A stretch of 64,000 nucleotides of DNA from Chitinophagales bacterium (GTDB lineage: Bacteria > Bacteroidota > Bacteroidia > Chitinophagales > LD1). The position numbers were made by a program, and so were the translations under genes. Shown here piece after piece: positions 36,038-46,005 of the stretch; position 1 is the stretch's first letter; every line of letters begins with the position of its first letter. Where the stretch lies: the NCBI GenBank assembly GCA_016786765.1, contig JAEUUZ010000017.1, positions 1 through 64,000 on the forward strand. The letters are read 5' to 3'. Under the pieces are notes generated by a model. It had not been told where the DNA came from. It was given only the letters and a program-made list of their open reading frames with translations, and made no database searches.

Positions 36038-36739
36038 TTATACTTTAATTCCTTTTTTAGTCATACCGATTATAGCACCGTCTTTCATTTCAATCACACG
36101 GTCACTATTCTGCGCAAACTCCTCATCGTGCGTAACGGCTATAATGGTTTGGTTTTGCACCGAAGTTAACTCGCGAAAAATTTCAAACACATTTTTGGTG
36201 TTGTTCGAATCCAGATTTCCGGTGGGTTCATCGCCCATAATAATGTCCGGATCGTTAATCAATGCTCTTGCAATTGCTACACGCTGTTGTTGTCCGCCCG
36301 AAAGTTTTGAAGTGAGTTTAGTGGCGTATTCGTGCATATCCAACTGTTTCAATTTCGTATATGCGCGATCTTCAATTTCGCTCATCGAATATTTGCCCAA
36401 CTTCTGTGCCGGAATCATCACGTTTTTCAAGGCTGTAAACTCAGGCAACAAAAAGTGGAACTGAAATACAAAGCCAATGTGTGCATTTCTAAATCGAGCT
36501 AATTCATTTTGCGATAAACCGGTAACACGTTGTCCGCTAATGTCTATTTCGCCCTCGTAGTCGGTATCTAAGGTGGAAAGTAAATAGAGTAAAGTTGATT
36601 TACCACAACCAGATTTCCCAACAATAGATAAGAATTCTCCACGTTTCACTTCCAAATCGATTTGCTTGAGCACTTGAAATTTTTCAGGCTCGTAGAAATA
36701 CTTGGTAAGTTGCTTTGCTTTTAAAACGGTGTCTTCCAT
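36038..36739 (-). CDS. ABC transporter ATP-binding protein, MacB/LolD type
   Basis: A 233-residue ATPase with Walker A GKSGCGKST, Q-loop VFQFHFLLPEF, signature LSGGQQQRVAIARAL, Walker B IIMGDEP and the switch His (THDEE). It powers the MacB-like permease encoded just upstream (1-base gap). Together with HlyD and TolC proteins it should form a tripartite exporter of an amphiphile or peptide. Confidence 0.95.
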   Translation of the reverse strand: MEDTVLKAKQLTKYFYEPEKFQVLKQIDLEVKRGEFLSIVGKSGCGKSTLLYLLSTLDTDYEGEIDISGQRVTGLSQNELARFRNAHIGFVFQFHFLLPEFTALKNVMIPAQKLGKYSMSEIEDRAYTKLKQLDMHEYATKLTSKLSGGQQQRVAIARALINDPDIIMGDEPTGNLDSNNTKNVFEIFRELTSVQNQTIIAVTHDEEFAQNSDRVIEMKDGAIIGMTKKGIKV

Positions 36740-36740
36740 A

Positions 36741-38000
36741 TTATCCTCTTAAAATTACTACCGGGTCAACTTTACTGGCATTCATAGCAGGAATTAAACC
36801 TGCAAAAAAAGTAGTTACCATCCCAAATCCAAGTCCAAAAGCGTAGTGGTACCAATGGAACGTAACCGGATAATGGGTTATGGCAATCATGTCCGATTTC
36901 GGGAAAGGCAAGTTAAACACCAAGGTCGAGAGCGCATAGCCGAGCATAAGGCCGGTAGTTGCTCCTAAGAAACCGATAATCACCGATTCGGTAAGAAATA
37001 TCTGCCGAATATCTTTTCCTGCAAAGCCTTGTGCTTTCAATATGGCAATGTCTTTCAATTTGTTTTGAATGGTCATGCTCATAATGTTGTAGATGCCAAA
37101 ACCGGCAACAAGCAGCAAGGTCAAACTCACCACAATGGTCATTACATTTCGAATTAATATAGAAGCCATAGCCGAAGAATTAGACGTTTCCCAATCGTCA
37201 CATTTATAGCCATACTTTGCCGAAAATTCTTGAGCAACTGCTTTTGAGGTATTATAATCTTTCAGCTTAAGACCAATATCGGTGATATATTGATTGTCTT
37301 TGCCTAGTAACTGCTGCACTTTGCTCACACTTACATAACTTCTAATTTTATCTACAGCTCCCATACCAAATTGAAAAGTGCCTACAACTCTAAATCGCAT
37401 GGAGGTGCCTTTGGGTGAAGTCAACATCACCATATCGCCTATTCGTACATTGAGAGTGTTCGCTAAGCCTTGTCCCAGTAATATTCCATTGTCTTGTGTA
37501 AGCAGGTTTTCGATTTTTCCGGTTTTCATTTTATCTACAAGTCCAGAAAGTTTGGCTTCTTCAATAATGTTTACGCCACTTAATGTACCGTTAATTTGCA
37601 CCGGACCGTTGTTGTAAAATACTTGCGTTGATAATTGAGGAGCTACAGAAGCCACTCGTTTATCGCGTTTCAAATCAGACATAATCTCATTCGCATTCTT
37701 AATATTGGGATTGATATCTTTGGGGCGCGGATGATGGACTACGGCAATTTCCTTCGTACTGTCGATAAAATCGTTAACCAACATATGCGAGTAGTCGGTT
37801 TTGATATCGTTGTAAATACGTACATCGGGAGTGGAAGAGAGCAATGTGTCTTCCAAAAATTCGTTGAAACCGGTCATGAATCCAATCATTAGAATGTACA
37901 TGCCAATGCCAAAGGTTACACCTAACATCGCCACAAAGGTCTGCCGCTTTTTGGCTAACAAATGCGTTTTAGCAATTTCGATATTTACACCTAAAGCCAT
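36741..38000 (-). CDS. ABC transporter permease, MacB/FtsX-like
   Basis: 419 residues with the MacB plan: helix 1 (residues 18-40), a periplasmic domain of about 240 residues, then three C-terminal helices from about residue 285 (TIVVSLTLLLVAGFGIYNIMS, SVIIGFLGATTGLML). The FtsX-like core signature IQNKLKDIAILKAQGF precedes the second helix. It shares a single base with the HlyD gene and belongs to the same operon. Confidence 0.93.
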   Translation of the reverse strand: MALGVNIEIAKTHLLAKKRQTFVAMLGVTFGIGMYILMIGFMTGFNEFLEDTLLSSTPDVRIYNDIKTDYSHMLVNDFIDSTKEIAVVHHPRPKDINPNIKNANEIMSDLKRDKRVASVAPQLSTQVFYNNGPVQINGTLSGVNIIEEAKLSGLVDKMKTGKIENLLTQDNGILLGQGLANTLNVRIGDMVMLTSPKGTSMRFRVVGTFQFGMGAVDKIRSYVSVSKVQQLLGKDNQYITDIGLKLKDYNTSKAVAQEFSAKYGYKCDDWETSNSSAMASILIRNVMTIVVSLTLLLVAGFGIYNIMSMTIQNKLKDIAILKAQGFAGKDIRQIFLTESVIIGFLGATTGLMLGYALSTLVFNLPFPKSDMIAITHYPVTFHWYHYAFGLGFGMVTTFFAGLIPAMNASKVDPVVILRG

Positions 38001-39100
38001 TATTTAATTTTTGGATATTCAAGTTCATCAGATGCTTTAATGCCTTCTAGCACTTCTACATATTCCAAATTTTGCAATCCTTTTTTGATGGTAGTTTTAG
38101 TACCTCCTTTTACTTGCACTTGATTGTTGTCTTGAATGATATCTATAGGAATCAACAATGCATTGTCTTTTTTATGGATGACGATATTTGCTTCCACTGA
38201 TGAGTGTGAAAACTGGAATTGATAGGTGCTGTCAAATTCCGCTTCCACTTTAAACGATTGGTCGTTTTGGTTCATGAGCGGATAAATCTTCGATACTTTT
38301 GCTTTGTAAATGTTATCGGCAGTAGCATCAATTTTTACAATAATTGCTTGTCCGACTTTTACTTTTTCTATGTCTTGTTGATCAACATTCAACTGTAAAA
38401 TTTTATGGTCGCCATTACCAATCATTGCGAGTAAATCATTTCTGCGAACGGCTTCTCCAATTTCTTTATACACATCATATACTAGGCCTTTCATTCGGCT
38501 CTTCACGGTAAAATAACCCAGATCTGAACCCGATGATGTTAGCTGACTCTGCGCATTTTTAGCCTCTACACGCAATTGATCGCGAGTACGTTTGTAGTTT
38601 TCTTTAGCCGAAAGCAACTCGTTCTGCGAAGTTTGATAGGTGAGGGCAATACGATCGTAGTCAACACGCGCAATAGCATTGTTTTCCAACAAATTCGTGT
38701 AACGTACAAAGTTCATCGAATCGTTGGTGCATTTGGCTTGTGCAGTGTTTACGCGAACTAGTAAATCGCGAAGAATAGGAGAGTTGTCGCCCAAATTCTG
38801 CGATGCAAAATCAAATGCTGTTTGCGAAGCGGCATAGCGTGCCGAAGATACATCGCTCTGTATTTTGAATAATGGCTGATCGAGCACTACGGTATTTCCC
38901 GCATCTACATTGCGTTCTGTGATGTAGCCATCGGCTAAGGCATATACCTTGTATTCATCTTTCGGCACAATGTAGCCTGAGGCATAAACCGCTTCAGTGA
39001 TTGATTTTCGAACCGGCTTAACTGTTTTTGATTTATTACAACCTGCAATTAGAAATACTGCAATTGCAGGAGAAATGAGCATCCATTTTTTCATTTGCAT
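38000..39100 (-). CDS. periplasmic adaptor (HlyD/RND type) lipoprotein
   Basis: 366 residues (the second ATG at 39094 would give MKKW as start). A lipobox (FLIAGC) near residue 20 anchors it. A biotin-lipoyl-like hairpin around DAGNTVVLDQPLFKIQSD, then a helical hairpin (about residues 85-180) and a beta-barrel domain are visible. It links the MacB-like permease to TolC. The start overlaps the TolC stop by one base. Confidence 0.92.
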   Translation of the reverse strand: MQMKKWMLISPAIAVFLIAGCNKSKTVKPVRKSITEAVYASGYIVPKDEYKVYALADGYITERNVDAGNTVVLDQPLFKIQSDVSSARYAASQTAFDFASQNLGDNSPILRDLLVRVNTAQAKCTNDSMNFVRYTNLLENNAIARVDYDRIALTYQTSQNELLSAKENYKRTRDQLRVEAKNAQSQLTSSGSDLGYFTVKSRMKGLVYDVYKEIGEAVRRNDLLAMIGNGDHKILQLNVDQQDIEKVKVGQAIIVKIDATADNIYKAKVSKIYPLMNQNDQSFKVEAEFDSTYQFQFSHSSVEANIVIHKKDNALLIPIDIIQDNNQVQVKGGTKTTIKKGLQNLEYVEVLEGIKASDELEYPKIK

Positions 39101-40404
39101 TACTGATTTACGATGGCTTGAATTTTATTTTTCACGGCATAATAGCCCGAGATTTTTTCGAGATATTGTTGTTGCGCATTGAGCAATTCGGTATACACAT
39201 TCAATAGTTGGTCGAAAGGTAAAATCTGATTGCTGTATTTGTAATTGGCTAAAGTATAGTTGCGTTCCGAAAGCTGTAACAATTCAGCTACCATGCTGAT
39301 ATCAGCCACCGATTTTTGGTAATCCAAACGAAGGGATTCATTGTCTTTCGAAATATTGTGGAGTGTATTATCGAGGTCGATTTTAGCCGACTGGTAATTC
39401 AAATCTGCACGTTTTACGGCAAATGCTTTTTGTCCGCCTCCAAAAATCACTGTTTCAATTTTCAATCCAATAGCGCTTGCTTTGAACCACTTTTGATCAG
39501 AGAATTTATCGCTTTGCGACTGCCAATTATAATTGCCAAAGAGATTCACATCCGGCAAGTATTTCAATCCTTCTTTTGTACGATTCATCTTGGCTACTTC
39601 AACCCGCATTGCAGCTACCTTGGCTTGTGTGCGTTTCGATTGGTCGTTCAGAACAGCCAAGTCGGCTTCTAGGGATTGTGGCACAGCTATACTTTCGGTA
39701 ATCACTAATTTTTCGGTTGTAGGCAAATTCACCAGTACTTTCAATTCATTTAATGCTTTATCGGCTAGCGTTTGGCTTTGCGACAAATTCAAGGCATTGC
39801 GAAGATGCTGTGTTTTTGTGCGGTTCACTTCCAATTCATCCACAAGCCCGTTGCGGAAACGCGTAGCTGCAATTTTCTTCAGTGAATCGCTCACGCTCAA
39901 GTTCTTTTCAACAAACAATAAATTCGCTTTGGTAAGTAAGTAGTTGTAGTAGGAAGAGGCTAATATTGTTTTCAGTTGCTCTTCATTGAGTGAGGCACTA
40001 AGTTTGGCAATTTCCATGTTCTTTTTGGCGATGAGTACTTGCTCAACACCGGCCGCGTTCATTACATTCCATGAAGCATCAAAACCGGGTTGCATCAAAT
40101 ATTTTCTGCCGAATTGAAAGGCTAGGGAGGTGTCGGGCCGACCAATAAATGTACCCGGCACAATGGTGGTAGGACGAATCAAGTTATCGGTAAGGTTAAA
40201 GGATGCACGCACCACCGGCAAAACTGCACCAATGCTGCTGTAATAATTTTGGCGTTCTATCAATTCGTTAATGGCAGCTCGTCTTATATCCGGATTGTTT
40301 TTGATGGCATAGTCTGCATATGCTTGAAAGTTGTTGAAGGTTAACTGGGCATGCATTGTATGCGAAAGGAACAACGATAGCAAAAGAAGAAAGTAACGAG
40401 TCAT
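39100..40404 (-). CDS. TolC-family outer membrane efflux protein
   Basis: 434 residues with a signal peptide (LLLSLFLSHTMHAQ) and two homologous helical hairpins typical of TolC. The first contains AYADYAIKNNPDIRRAAIN, and the second SEFNYTLANYKY-type repeats. Family motif NPDI is at about residue 37. First gene of the efflux operon, transcribed from a promoter between 40405 and 40597. Confidence 0.95.
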   Translation of the reverse strand: MTRYFLLLLSLFLSHTMHAQLTFNNFQAYADYAIKNNPDIRRAAINELIERQNYYSSIGAVLPVVRASFNLTDNLIRPTTIVPGTFIGRPDTSLAFQFGRKYLMQPGFDASWNVMNAAGVEQVLIAKKNMEIAKLSASLNEEQLKTILASSYYNYLLTKANLLFVEKNLSVSDSLKKIAATRFRNGLVDELEVNRTKTQHLRNALNLSQSQTLADKALNELKVLVNLPTTEKLVITESIAVPQSLEADLAVLNDQSKRTQAKVAAMRVEVAKMNRTKEGLKYLPDVNLFGNYNWQSQSDKFSDQKWFKASAIGLKIETVIFGGGQKAFAVKRADLNYQSAKIDLDNTLHNISKDNESLRLDYQKSVADISMVAELLQLSERNYTLANYKYSNQILPFDQLLNVYTELLNAQQQYLEKISGYYAVKNKIQAIVNQ

Positions 40405-40568
40405 AGTAAACCGCTTTTAATCGGGGGCGAATTTAGATAAAGAAAAGACGTGTAACTAATAATGCGATTGATAAATTAGACAAACTGATTTTTGTCACAT
40501 AATTAGCTAAAATTCAATGCATTTGTGTTGCTTTTTTGGTCCAGCGATGCTTTTGGCAAGGATTTTGG

Positions 40569-40576
40569 TAGTTTTG
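40569..40576 (+). promoter_or_regulatory. candidate -7 element of the coiled-coil protein gene
   Basis: TAGTTTTG fits TAnnTTTG, 21 bases before the ATG at 40598. TTTG words lie upstream, but with spacers of 13 or 30 bases instead of about 19-23. It still supports the start at 40598 over one at 40517. Confidence 0.35.
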
Positions 40577-40597
40577 CATGAACAAAAAAAAGAAACA

Positions 40598-41737
40598 ATG
40601 AAAAAAGTAATTTTTACCCTCAGCACGTTAGCGATTTCTGTAGGATTATTCGCACAAATCGCTCCGATTTCAGATGTAAAAAAGACCATGAGCAAAGGCG
40701 AAAACCCTGCGTTAGAGGTATTGATTAATAAAACAACTTCGGCTGATGTAGCAAAAGTTTTTGAAGCGAAAACCAAGGATTTTAAAGGTAAATTCATCAA
40801 GCCGGAAAAAGGAAATGTGGAGTATTTTATTGATGATGCAAAAATTGCAGCTATCAGCGATCAACCCGTTGATATATATGCATATTTCTTGCAAGAAGGA
40901 GAGAATGTTCGTTTTACAAGTTTTTACAGTGTAGGAGGTTTGTATTTTAGTCCGGCAAATACTACGCAATACAACAGCGCAAAAGGAATTGTAGAAAGTG
41001 TTTATAAACAAGTGTTGTTCGATCAATTTGATGCAAAAATCAAAGAAGAAGCAAAAAAGCAAAGCGCTATTGAAGACGCAGTAAAAGGATTGGAGAAGGA
41101 TAAAGACGGATTGCAAAAAGACATTAAGAAGTCGAACGATGTAATTAGTAAAAGCGAAGGTGAAATTGCGCAAGGTGAAAAAGATAAAGCAAGCAACGCC
41201 ACAACAGTAGAAACACAAAAAGCTGCTGTTGCAAAACAAAAAGAAGAGCTAGCAAAATTCGACAGAAAGGCTTTAGAGACAGAAGTAAAAGCGTTGGAAA
41301 GCGATAAAAAGGGGGTGGAAAAAGAAATGGAGAAAGCGTCAAAAGAGATTGGTGCTAAAACCGCTGAAATCGAAAAGTTGAAAAATGAAATTGCAACACT
41401 TACCACACAAGTAGAAAGCAACAGAAAATCAATTGACGAGAAAACAAAGTTAATTGCCGAGAAACAAGCAACCATTAACAACAATAACCTAGAGGAGAAA
41501 GAGAAGGCGTTGAAAGAAGCACAAAAGCAACAAGAAAAGCTGGAAAAAGATGGTGAGAAAATTGTGAAAGACATTGAAAAAAACAAGAGTGCAGTTGTCG
41601 ACAATAAATCTAAAATTACAACTGCTGAAGCAGGGATCAAAGACAACGAAACTAAACTAGCAGCTAAAAAAGCCGAGCTGGATGCGCAAAAAGAAGTACT
41701 AAACAAACTCAAGGAAGAGCAAGCGAAATATAAATAA
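40598..41737 (+). CDS. exported coiled-coil protein, paralogue of the 48934-49626 gene
   Basis: 379 residues from ATG 40598. A signal peptide (FTLSTLAISVGLFAQ) is followed by a globular domain of about 110 residues and then a coiled coil from about residue 150 to the end, rich in Lys, Glu and Ala. The globular domain aligns with the 230-residue protein at 48934-49626 (MSxG, KDxKGK, EKG and an ISxxP pattern in both). Probably periplasmic or outer-membrane associated. Function unknown. A strong terminator follows. Confidence 0.75.
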   Translation: MKKVIFTLSTLAISVGLFAQIAPISDVKKTMSKGENPALEVLINKTTSADVAKVFEAKTKDFKGKFIKPEKGNVEYFIDDAKIAAISDQPVDIYAYFLQEGENVRFTSFYSVGGLYFSPANTTQYNSAKGIVESVYKQVLFDQFDAKIKEEAKKQSAIEDAVKGLEKDKDGLQKDIKKSNDVISKSEGEIAQGEKDKASNATTVETQKAAVAKQKEELAKFDRKALETEVKALESDKKGVEKEMEKASKEIGAKTAEIEKLKNEIATLTTQVESNRKSIDEKTKLIAEKQATINNNNLEEKEKALKEAQKQQEKLEKDGEKIVKDIEKNKSAVVDNKSKITTAEAGIKDNETKLAAKKAELDAQKEVLNKLKEEQAKYK

Positions 41738-41757
41738 GCTTGTATCAAATGAAATGC

Positions 41758-41788
41758 AAAAAGGTCGAGGCTATGCTTCGACCTTTTT
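41758..41788 (+). terminator. Rho-independent terminator
   Basis: AAAAAGGTCGA at 41758-41768 pairs with TCGACCTTTTT at 41778-41788 (11 bp), with further inner pairs around a TAT loop and a T-run. It follows the coiled-coil protein gene by about 20 bases. The A and T arms also allow it to work in the opposite direction. Confidence 0.8.
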
Positions 41789-41883
41789 GTGTTTCAAAAC
41801 CATTATGCGAAGTTTACGTAAGCTGATACATTAAACCTATTCCCACTTCGATAGTCGAATAGGCAGTAGAAAAAAACAGACTG

Positions 41884-43335
41884 ATGCGAAAACACATTTA
41901 CACGTTAATATTGAGTTGCTTTTTAGGAGGGATACAGGCACAAACCTATACACTTACAGTGAACAATGGATATGGTAGTGGTACTTATGCTGTTGGCGAC
42001 ACCGTACATATTTGGGCAAAAGAATTTCCGGCCAATGCTGTTTACGATAAATGGACAGGTGATATCGCCAATCTTGCAATGCCTGCCGAATGGCATACCA
42101 CGCTCGTTATGCCAGCTTCAAATGTAATTGTAACTGCCAATTTTAAAACCTTTACTCCTTTTACGATTGCTTTCGATAGTATTCAAGGACAAGTAATCAA
42201 GAAACCTGTTTATTCCTATTTCCCTGCAAATTATTATGGAGTGATTTACTTTTTTCATGGAACGGGCGGACATGCATCCAACTGGATTAATTCATTGGAA
42301 TATAGGCAAATGATAAATCAAGCAGTGGCCGATAGTTTTGCTTTTATTGTTACTGAAGCCGATGAGGCAACAACTGGTATTGATGCCAATGGCGATGGAA
42401 AACTTCGCTGGAGCACTTATCCGCTCGATAGTGTTACGAATGTGGATATGGCCAACATCAAAATTATTACCGATACCTTTATCAATAGAGGGTATATGAA
42501 TAGAAACACCAAACGATTTTCAATTGGCATGAGTAACGGTGGAGCATATTCCGCAAGTTGCTCTTATTTGTTTGGTTTTAATGCCGGTATAAGCTATTGT
42601 GCACAAGGTTTGGTTCCGGTGTTTGCAGCGTCAACAGTGCCATTCCAATTTTGTATGGCAAAGTATGATGCCAACGACAATGTAGGTCCGGTAGGTAATG
42701 CAAATGCTTTGTCGAATGCAAATCAATTAACCTCCAGAAATATTTGTTCGCGCTATTATTTACACGATAAAAGCCCGGTATATCCGGAACGATTTATGCG
42801 TATTGCCGGGGTAACATTGGCAAAATCACAAGGTGTTTTGAACGATTTAGTGAGTAATGGAATGGTCGATGCCAATAATAATTTAATCCTACTTCCCGAT
42901 ACTATTGTCAGTAGATATTTAGCTACACCTTCGCTGTTTCCGGGATTTAATGCCTTAAACCTCTTACAACGCAGTGAAATTCCAAGTCAAATAAAAGCAA
43001 CTTATGCCGATCATCAATTTTACAGCGATTATAACACGCTTTCATTAGCCTTTTTGAAAGACCCATGCGACAGTTCTCTTCATCTGCCCAATGCTATTCA
43101 AAAAGTAGAGCAGGAAAGTAAACTAAGTGTTTTTCCTAATCCTGTTTTTTCTTTACTAAATATAGACATTTCTACCGCTGACTTTACTGCGGAAATTTAC
43201 AACAGTATAGGAGTACTGCTGTTATCTGTGAAGGATGCGAATTCAATTGATGTTTCTTCTTTTTCTTCAGGTATATATATTGTTCGCATACAAGAAGCAG
43301 AAAAAACGAGCACTGTTCGTTTTTTCAAGCAGTAA
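41884..43335 (+). CDS. secreted esterase/depolymerase-like hydrolase with T9SS tail
   Basis: 483 residues. Signal peptide, then a short beta domain with a bacterial Gly-Tyr-Gly repeat (NNGYGSGTYAVGDT), then an alpha/beta-hydrolase domain: FFHGTGGHASNW oxyanion strand and the nucleophile elbow GMSNGG at about residue 216. The His of the triad is probably in TYADHQFYS. The C-terminal sorting domain reads VFPNPVFSLLNIDIS and ends in a KQ tail. Polyester- or feruloyl-type esterase activity is inferred. Confidence 0.85.
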   Translation: MRKHIYTLILSCFLGGIQAQTYTLTVNNGYGSGTYAVGDTVHIWAKEFPANAVYDKWTGDIANLAMPAEWHTTLVMPASNVIVTANFKTFTPFTIAFDSIQGQVIKKPVYSYFPANYYGVIYFFHGTGGHASNWINSLEYRQMINQAVADSFAFIVTEADEATTGIDANGDGKLRWSTYPLDSVTNVDMANIKIITDTFINRGYMNRNTKRFSIGMSNGGAYSASCSYLFGFNAGISYCAQGLVPVFAASTVPFQFCMAKYDANDNVGPVGNANALSNANQLTSRNICSRYYLHDKSPVYPERFMRIAGVTLAKSQGVLNDLVSNGMVDANNNLILLPDTIVSRYLATPSLFPGFNALNLLQRSEIPSQIKATYADHQFYSDYNTLSLAFLKDPCDSSLHLPNAIQKVEQESKLSVFPNPVFSLLNIDISTADFTAEIYNSIGVLLLSVKDANSIDVSSFSSGIYIVRIQEAEKTSTVRFFKQ

Positions 43336-43347
43336 AAGGCTATAAAC

Positions 43348-44544
43348 CTATTGTTTACTGGGCAAGACTATAGCACGTTGGTATATAGTCTTTTTAAAGG
43401 AATTCGGAAACCAATATTGTGCTTTCTGTGTGCCAGTAATTGTTACAATTAAAGGACTATGCGGTTTTTGCAAAAGCGGAATAGTGTCGTTGATAGCAGT
43501 GCCATCAATCGGTAGTTGGTATCCCTCCTTACCTGGTAACTTATTTTTACTGTAAAAAGGTTTAAGTGTGGAGTCGTATTCTTTTTTTCTATTCAACACG
43601 ATATCTCCACTACCTAAAATGTTGCCGACTGAGTCTTTCACTTCGAAATGGGCAGCATGTTCAGTACAGAGCGTTAATGGGTGCGGCAGGCGCGAGTTAT
43701 TCCAAGAAACAATTACCTGATTGTTGCTAGTATTATACTGTGCTGTTATGTCTTCAAAAATTATTAAACGGCTCGGTTTGGGTTTGTTCGAACTGTCGTT
43801 TCTCCAATAAATATAATGTGTGCTCTTTCCTGTATTATCGTATTCTTGATGGCATTTCAAACAGTTGGTTTCTACTTTTTTTCCAGCAATGGTTGGCGAC
43901 ATTCTTGTTGTTTCTTCTGTATGGCAAGTAATGCAATTGGTGTTAGAAGAGAATAATTTTGAACCAACAGGGTTGCAATATGACGGGCAGTCAGCATTGA
44001 AATTTCGCTTAAAGTTGAAATTTGTTACAACGTTTTTTCCATCATAATGACAACTTAAACAATCGTCCCCAGTTTTCAAACCTTCTTCTGCTCCTATTCG
44101 TGCTTCTAAGGGGAGTCTTAATAATTTTAATAGCGAAGGAAGCGAATCTTGATTTTTATTGAGCTTAAGCAATAATGTTTCATATACGTTAACGGAGGTG
44201 TGGCAACCATCACAATAAGGCGCTCTTTTCTTAACAGAGTTCACATAGCAACTATCGTTATATGCATCGCTCTTGATGAACTCAAGATGTTCCCTCAGTT
44301 TCAAAAATGAATTTGCATGCGGCCCCAGCTGCTCGTTTAAAAGTGCTTGTTGGTGACAACTACCACAAACCTTAACTTGCTCCGATCTACTCAATCTATT
44401 AAAGGAATCGATGAGATGTTGTGGCTTACTTTTATATACAATATATTCTTTTTTGTCGGGATGACATTGAGAGAGCAATAGGATTATTCCACCCAAAAGA
44501 CTTATAACTATATAGGACTTAATATTGTATCGTAATGTGTTCAC
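43348..44544 (-). CDS. pentaheme c-type cytochrome lipoprotein
   Basis: 398 residues from a GTG; no ATG lies in frame upstream. A lipobox (LLLSQC) puts Cys at residue 27. Five CxxCH haem sites are present: CGSCH 60-64, CDGCH 111-115, and CLSCH, CITCH and CLKCH between about residues 160 and 235. The last third is beta-rich with no haem site. It resembles cytochrome c554-type multihaem proteins and would carry electrons at the outer face of a membrane. It lies 39 bases after the radical SAM gene. Confidence 0.85.
   Translation of the reverse strand: MNTLRYNIKSYIVISLLGGIILLLSQCHPDKKEYIVYKSKPQHLIDSFNRLSRSEQVKVCGSCHQQALLNEQLGPHANSFLKLREHLEFIKSDAYNDSCYVNSVKKRAPYCDGCHTSVNVYETLLLKLNKNQDSLPSLLKLLRLPLEARIGAEEGLKTGDDCLSCHYDGKNVVTNFNFKRNFNADCPSYCNPVGSKLFSSNTNCITCHTEETTRMSPTIAGKKVETNCLKCHQEYDNTGKSTHYIYWRNDSSNKPKPSRLIIFEDITAQYNTSNNQVIVSWNNSRLPHPLTLCTEHAAHFEVKDSVGNILGSGDIVLNRKKEYDSTLKPFYSKNKLPGKEGYQLPIDGTAINDTIPLLQKPHSPLIVTITGTQKAQYWFPNSFKKTIYQRAIVLPSKQ
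43364..43395 (+). terminator. terminator inside the 3' end of the convergent cytochrome gene
   Basis: AAGACTATA at 43364-43372 pairs with TATAGTCTT at 43384-43392, followed by T residues to 43395. It would end transcription of the esterase gene (stop 43335) while lying within the coding end of the opposite gene. Confidence 0.55.
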
Positions 44545-44583
44545 TCTGTAATAATACCGCTAAAAAGGAGAAGAGTAGTAAAA

Positions 44584-46005
44584 TCAACTAATTTTTCGAA
44601 TGATATGGAGCATTTCATCGGCTAACCGCATGTTCCATTTTTTTTGAAAGCGAGAATTGAGTATGGCGGAAAAGTGATCTGCTGAAAAGAGCGCGTTGTT
44701 GTTTACCAATTGTAAGTAGGGCTCACGATATAAATAATTAAAGAGTATAAATTCAATTCGTTTCCAAAATCCTAGTTTCGTATTAAGGGAACGGAGTATG
44801 ATGTGTTTGATAGAGTAGAAGTCTCGAATAAAAGCAACAGCGCCTTGCAATACAACATCTGCTTCTACGTCAGTAGGCAAATAACTTAAGTGTACGCCAT
44901 CATAAACGGAGATGTCATCAGAAAGAAAAGAGCCTTTCTTCTTCATGTTTTCTGCCACCTTCGTTCCGGGATTATAAGTAAGGAATGTCAGTTTTACATA
45001 GATGATACCCATGCGGTGAAAGAAATTGAGGCTTTCTTTAAATGTGTTTTCATTCATGCCGTTAATTCCCAAAATAAAACCTGAAGCTACTTGTATGCCA
45101 TATTTTTGAGCCTTTCTGATAATACGCTCATAGTTTTCGACATGGTTCGTGTTCATTTTATGAACACCTTTTAGCGCAACCATATCGATGGATTCAAGCC
45201 CACAGTAAATCATCCTGCAACCACTTTCTTTTAATGCAATCAACACTTCTTCGTTGTCTAGCGATTCAATGCACATTTCGGCCATCCATCCATGAACGTT
45301 AGCAGATTTTATGGTTTTGGCTGTTGCTATTACATGTGTAGGATCAACGCCAATATTATAATCAATAACATTTACAAAGCTTCCATTGTAAGCTTCCAAT
45401 TCGTGTTGAAGTTGTTTGGTTCCTTTACAGAAATACGTTTTTTTCTGCATGGTATGTACCATACAAAAGGCACATACTTCGGAACAACCCCTAGACGTTT
45501 CTAAAGGAATTCCCATAAAATCGTAATAACGACTTTTGTCAATAAGATGTAATGCAGGGGGCGGATAGGTGCCTAAGTCACCTTTATTTGTGCCGGTATA
45601 AATGGGTTTGAGGTTGTTGCTTTCCAAGTCGGTAATAAACGCATCTGCTATTGATTCAAAAAGACTTTGAACAACTGTGTCGGCATATTCCAAGCATTTT
45701 TGCGGCAGAAGCGAAGGAAGTTCACCGCCCCACAATAATGGAATATTAGGAAACAGTTGTCTTACTATTCCTGAATAATGTATAGCATGTTTTATGTTTT
45801 GTGCACTAACTTTAAAGCCAATAAAAGCAATGTTGCTTTTTGTTTTAATGGAATTGATAAAAAGGTCTTCTTGAATTAAATTCAAGTCAATGATTTCGGT
45901 TTGATATTGCTTTGGAAAACAAGCCGCAACTGCAGGCAAAGACAAGCTTAATACTCCTTTAGGAAATACAGGTAGATCGATGAGAATGACAAGTTTTTTC
46001 GTCAA
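44584..46005 (-). CDS. B12-binding-domain radical SAM protein
   Basis: 473 residues. The N-terminal Rossmann-like domain (LPAVAACFPKQY...FIGFKVSAQN...PLLWGGELPSLLPQ) fits a cobalamin-binding fold but lacks the DxHxxG motif. The radical SAM cluster is CSEVCAFC near residue 175, with GGE-type and GLESID motifs later. Such enzymes methylate or rearrange unactivated carbons, often in lipid or natural-product modification. The start is TTG or ATT; an ATG-AAG-TGA lies just before it in frame. Upstream of the pentaheme gene and 34 bases after galE. Confidence 0.85.
   Translation of the reverse strand: MTKKLVILIDLPVFPKGVLSLSLPAVAACFPKQYQTEIIDLNLIQEDLFINSIKTKSNIAFIGFKVSAQNIKHAIHYSGIVRQLFPNIPLLWGGELPSLLPQKCLEYADTVVQSLFESIADAFITDLESNNLKPIYTGTNKGDLGTYPPPALHLIDKSRYYDFMGIPLETSRGCSEVCAFCMVHTMQKKTYFCKGTKQLQHELEAYNGSFVNVIDYNIGVDPTHVIATAKTIKSANVHGWMAEMCIESLDNEEVLIALKESGCRMIYCGLESIDMVALKGVHKMNTNHVENYERIIRKAQKYGIQVASGFILGINGMNENTFKESLNFFHRMGIIYVKLTFLTYNPGTKVAENMKKKGSFLSDDISVYDGVHLSYLPTDVEADVVLQGAVAFIRDFYSIKHIILRSLNTKLGFWKRIEFILFNYLYREPYLQLVNNNALFSADHFSAILNSRFQKKWNMRLADEMLHIIRKIS

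Noticed and set aside
40535-40576. TTTG words as -33 elements for the coiled-coil gene
   Set aside because: Spacers of 13 and 30 bases do not fit, so only the -7 element is kept.
41023-41748. 241-codon Ser/Phe-rich frame antisense to the coiled-coil gene
   Set aside because: It mirrors the Lys/Glu codons of the real gene and lacks any recognisable domain.
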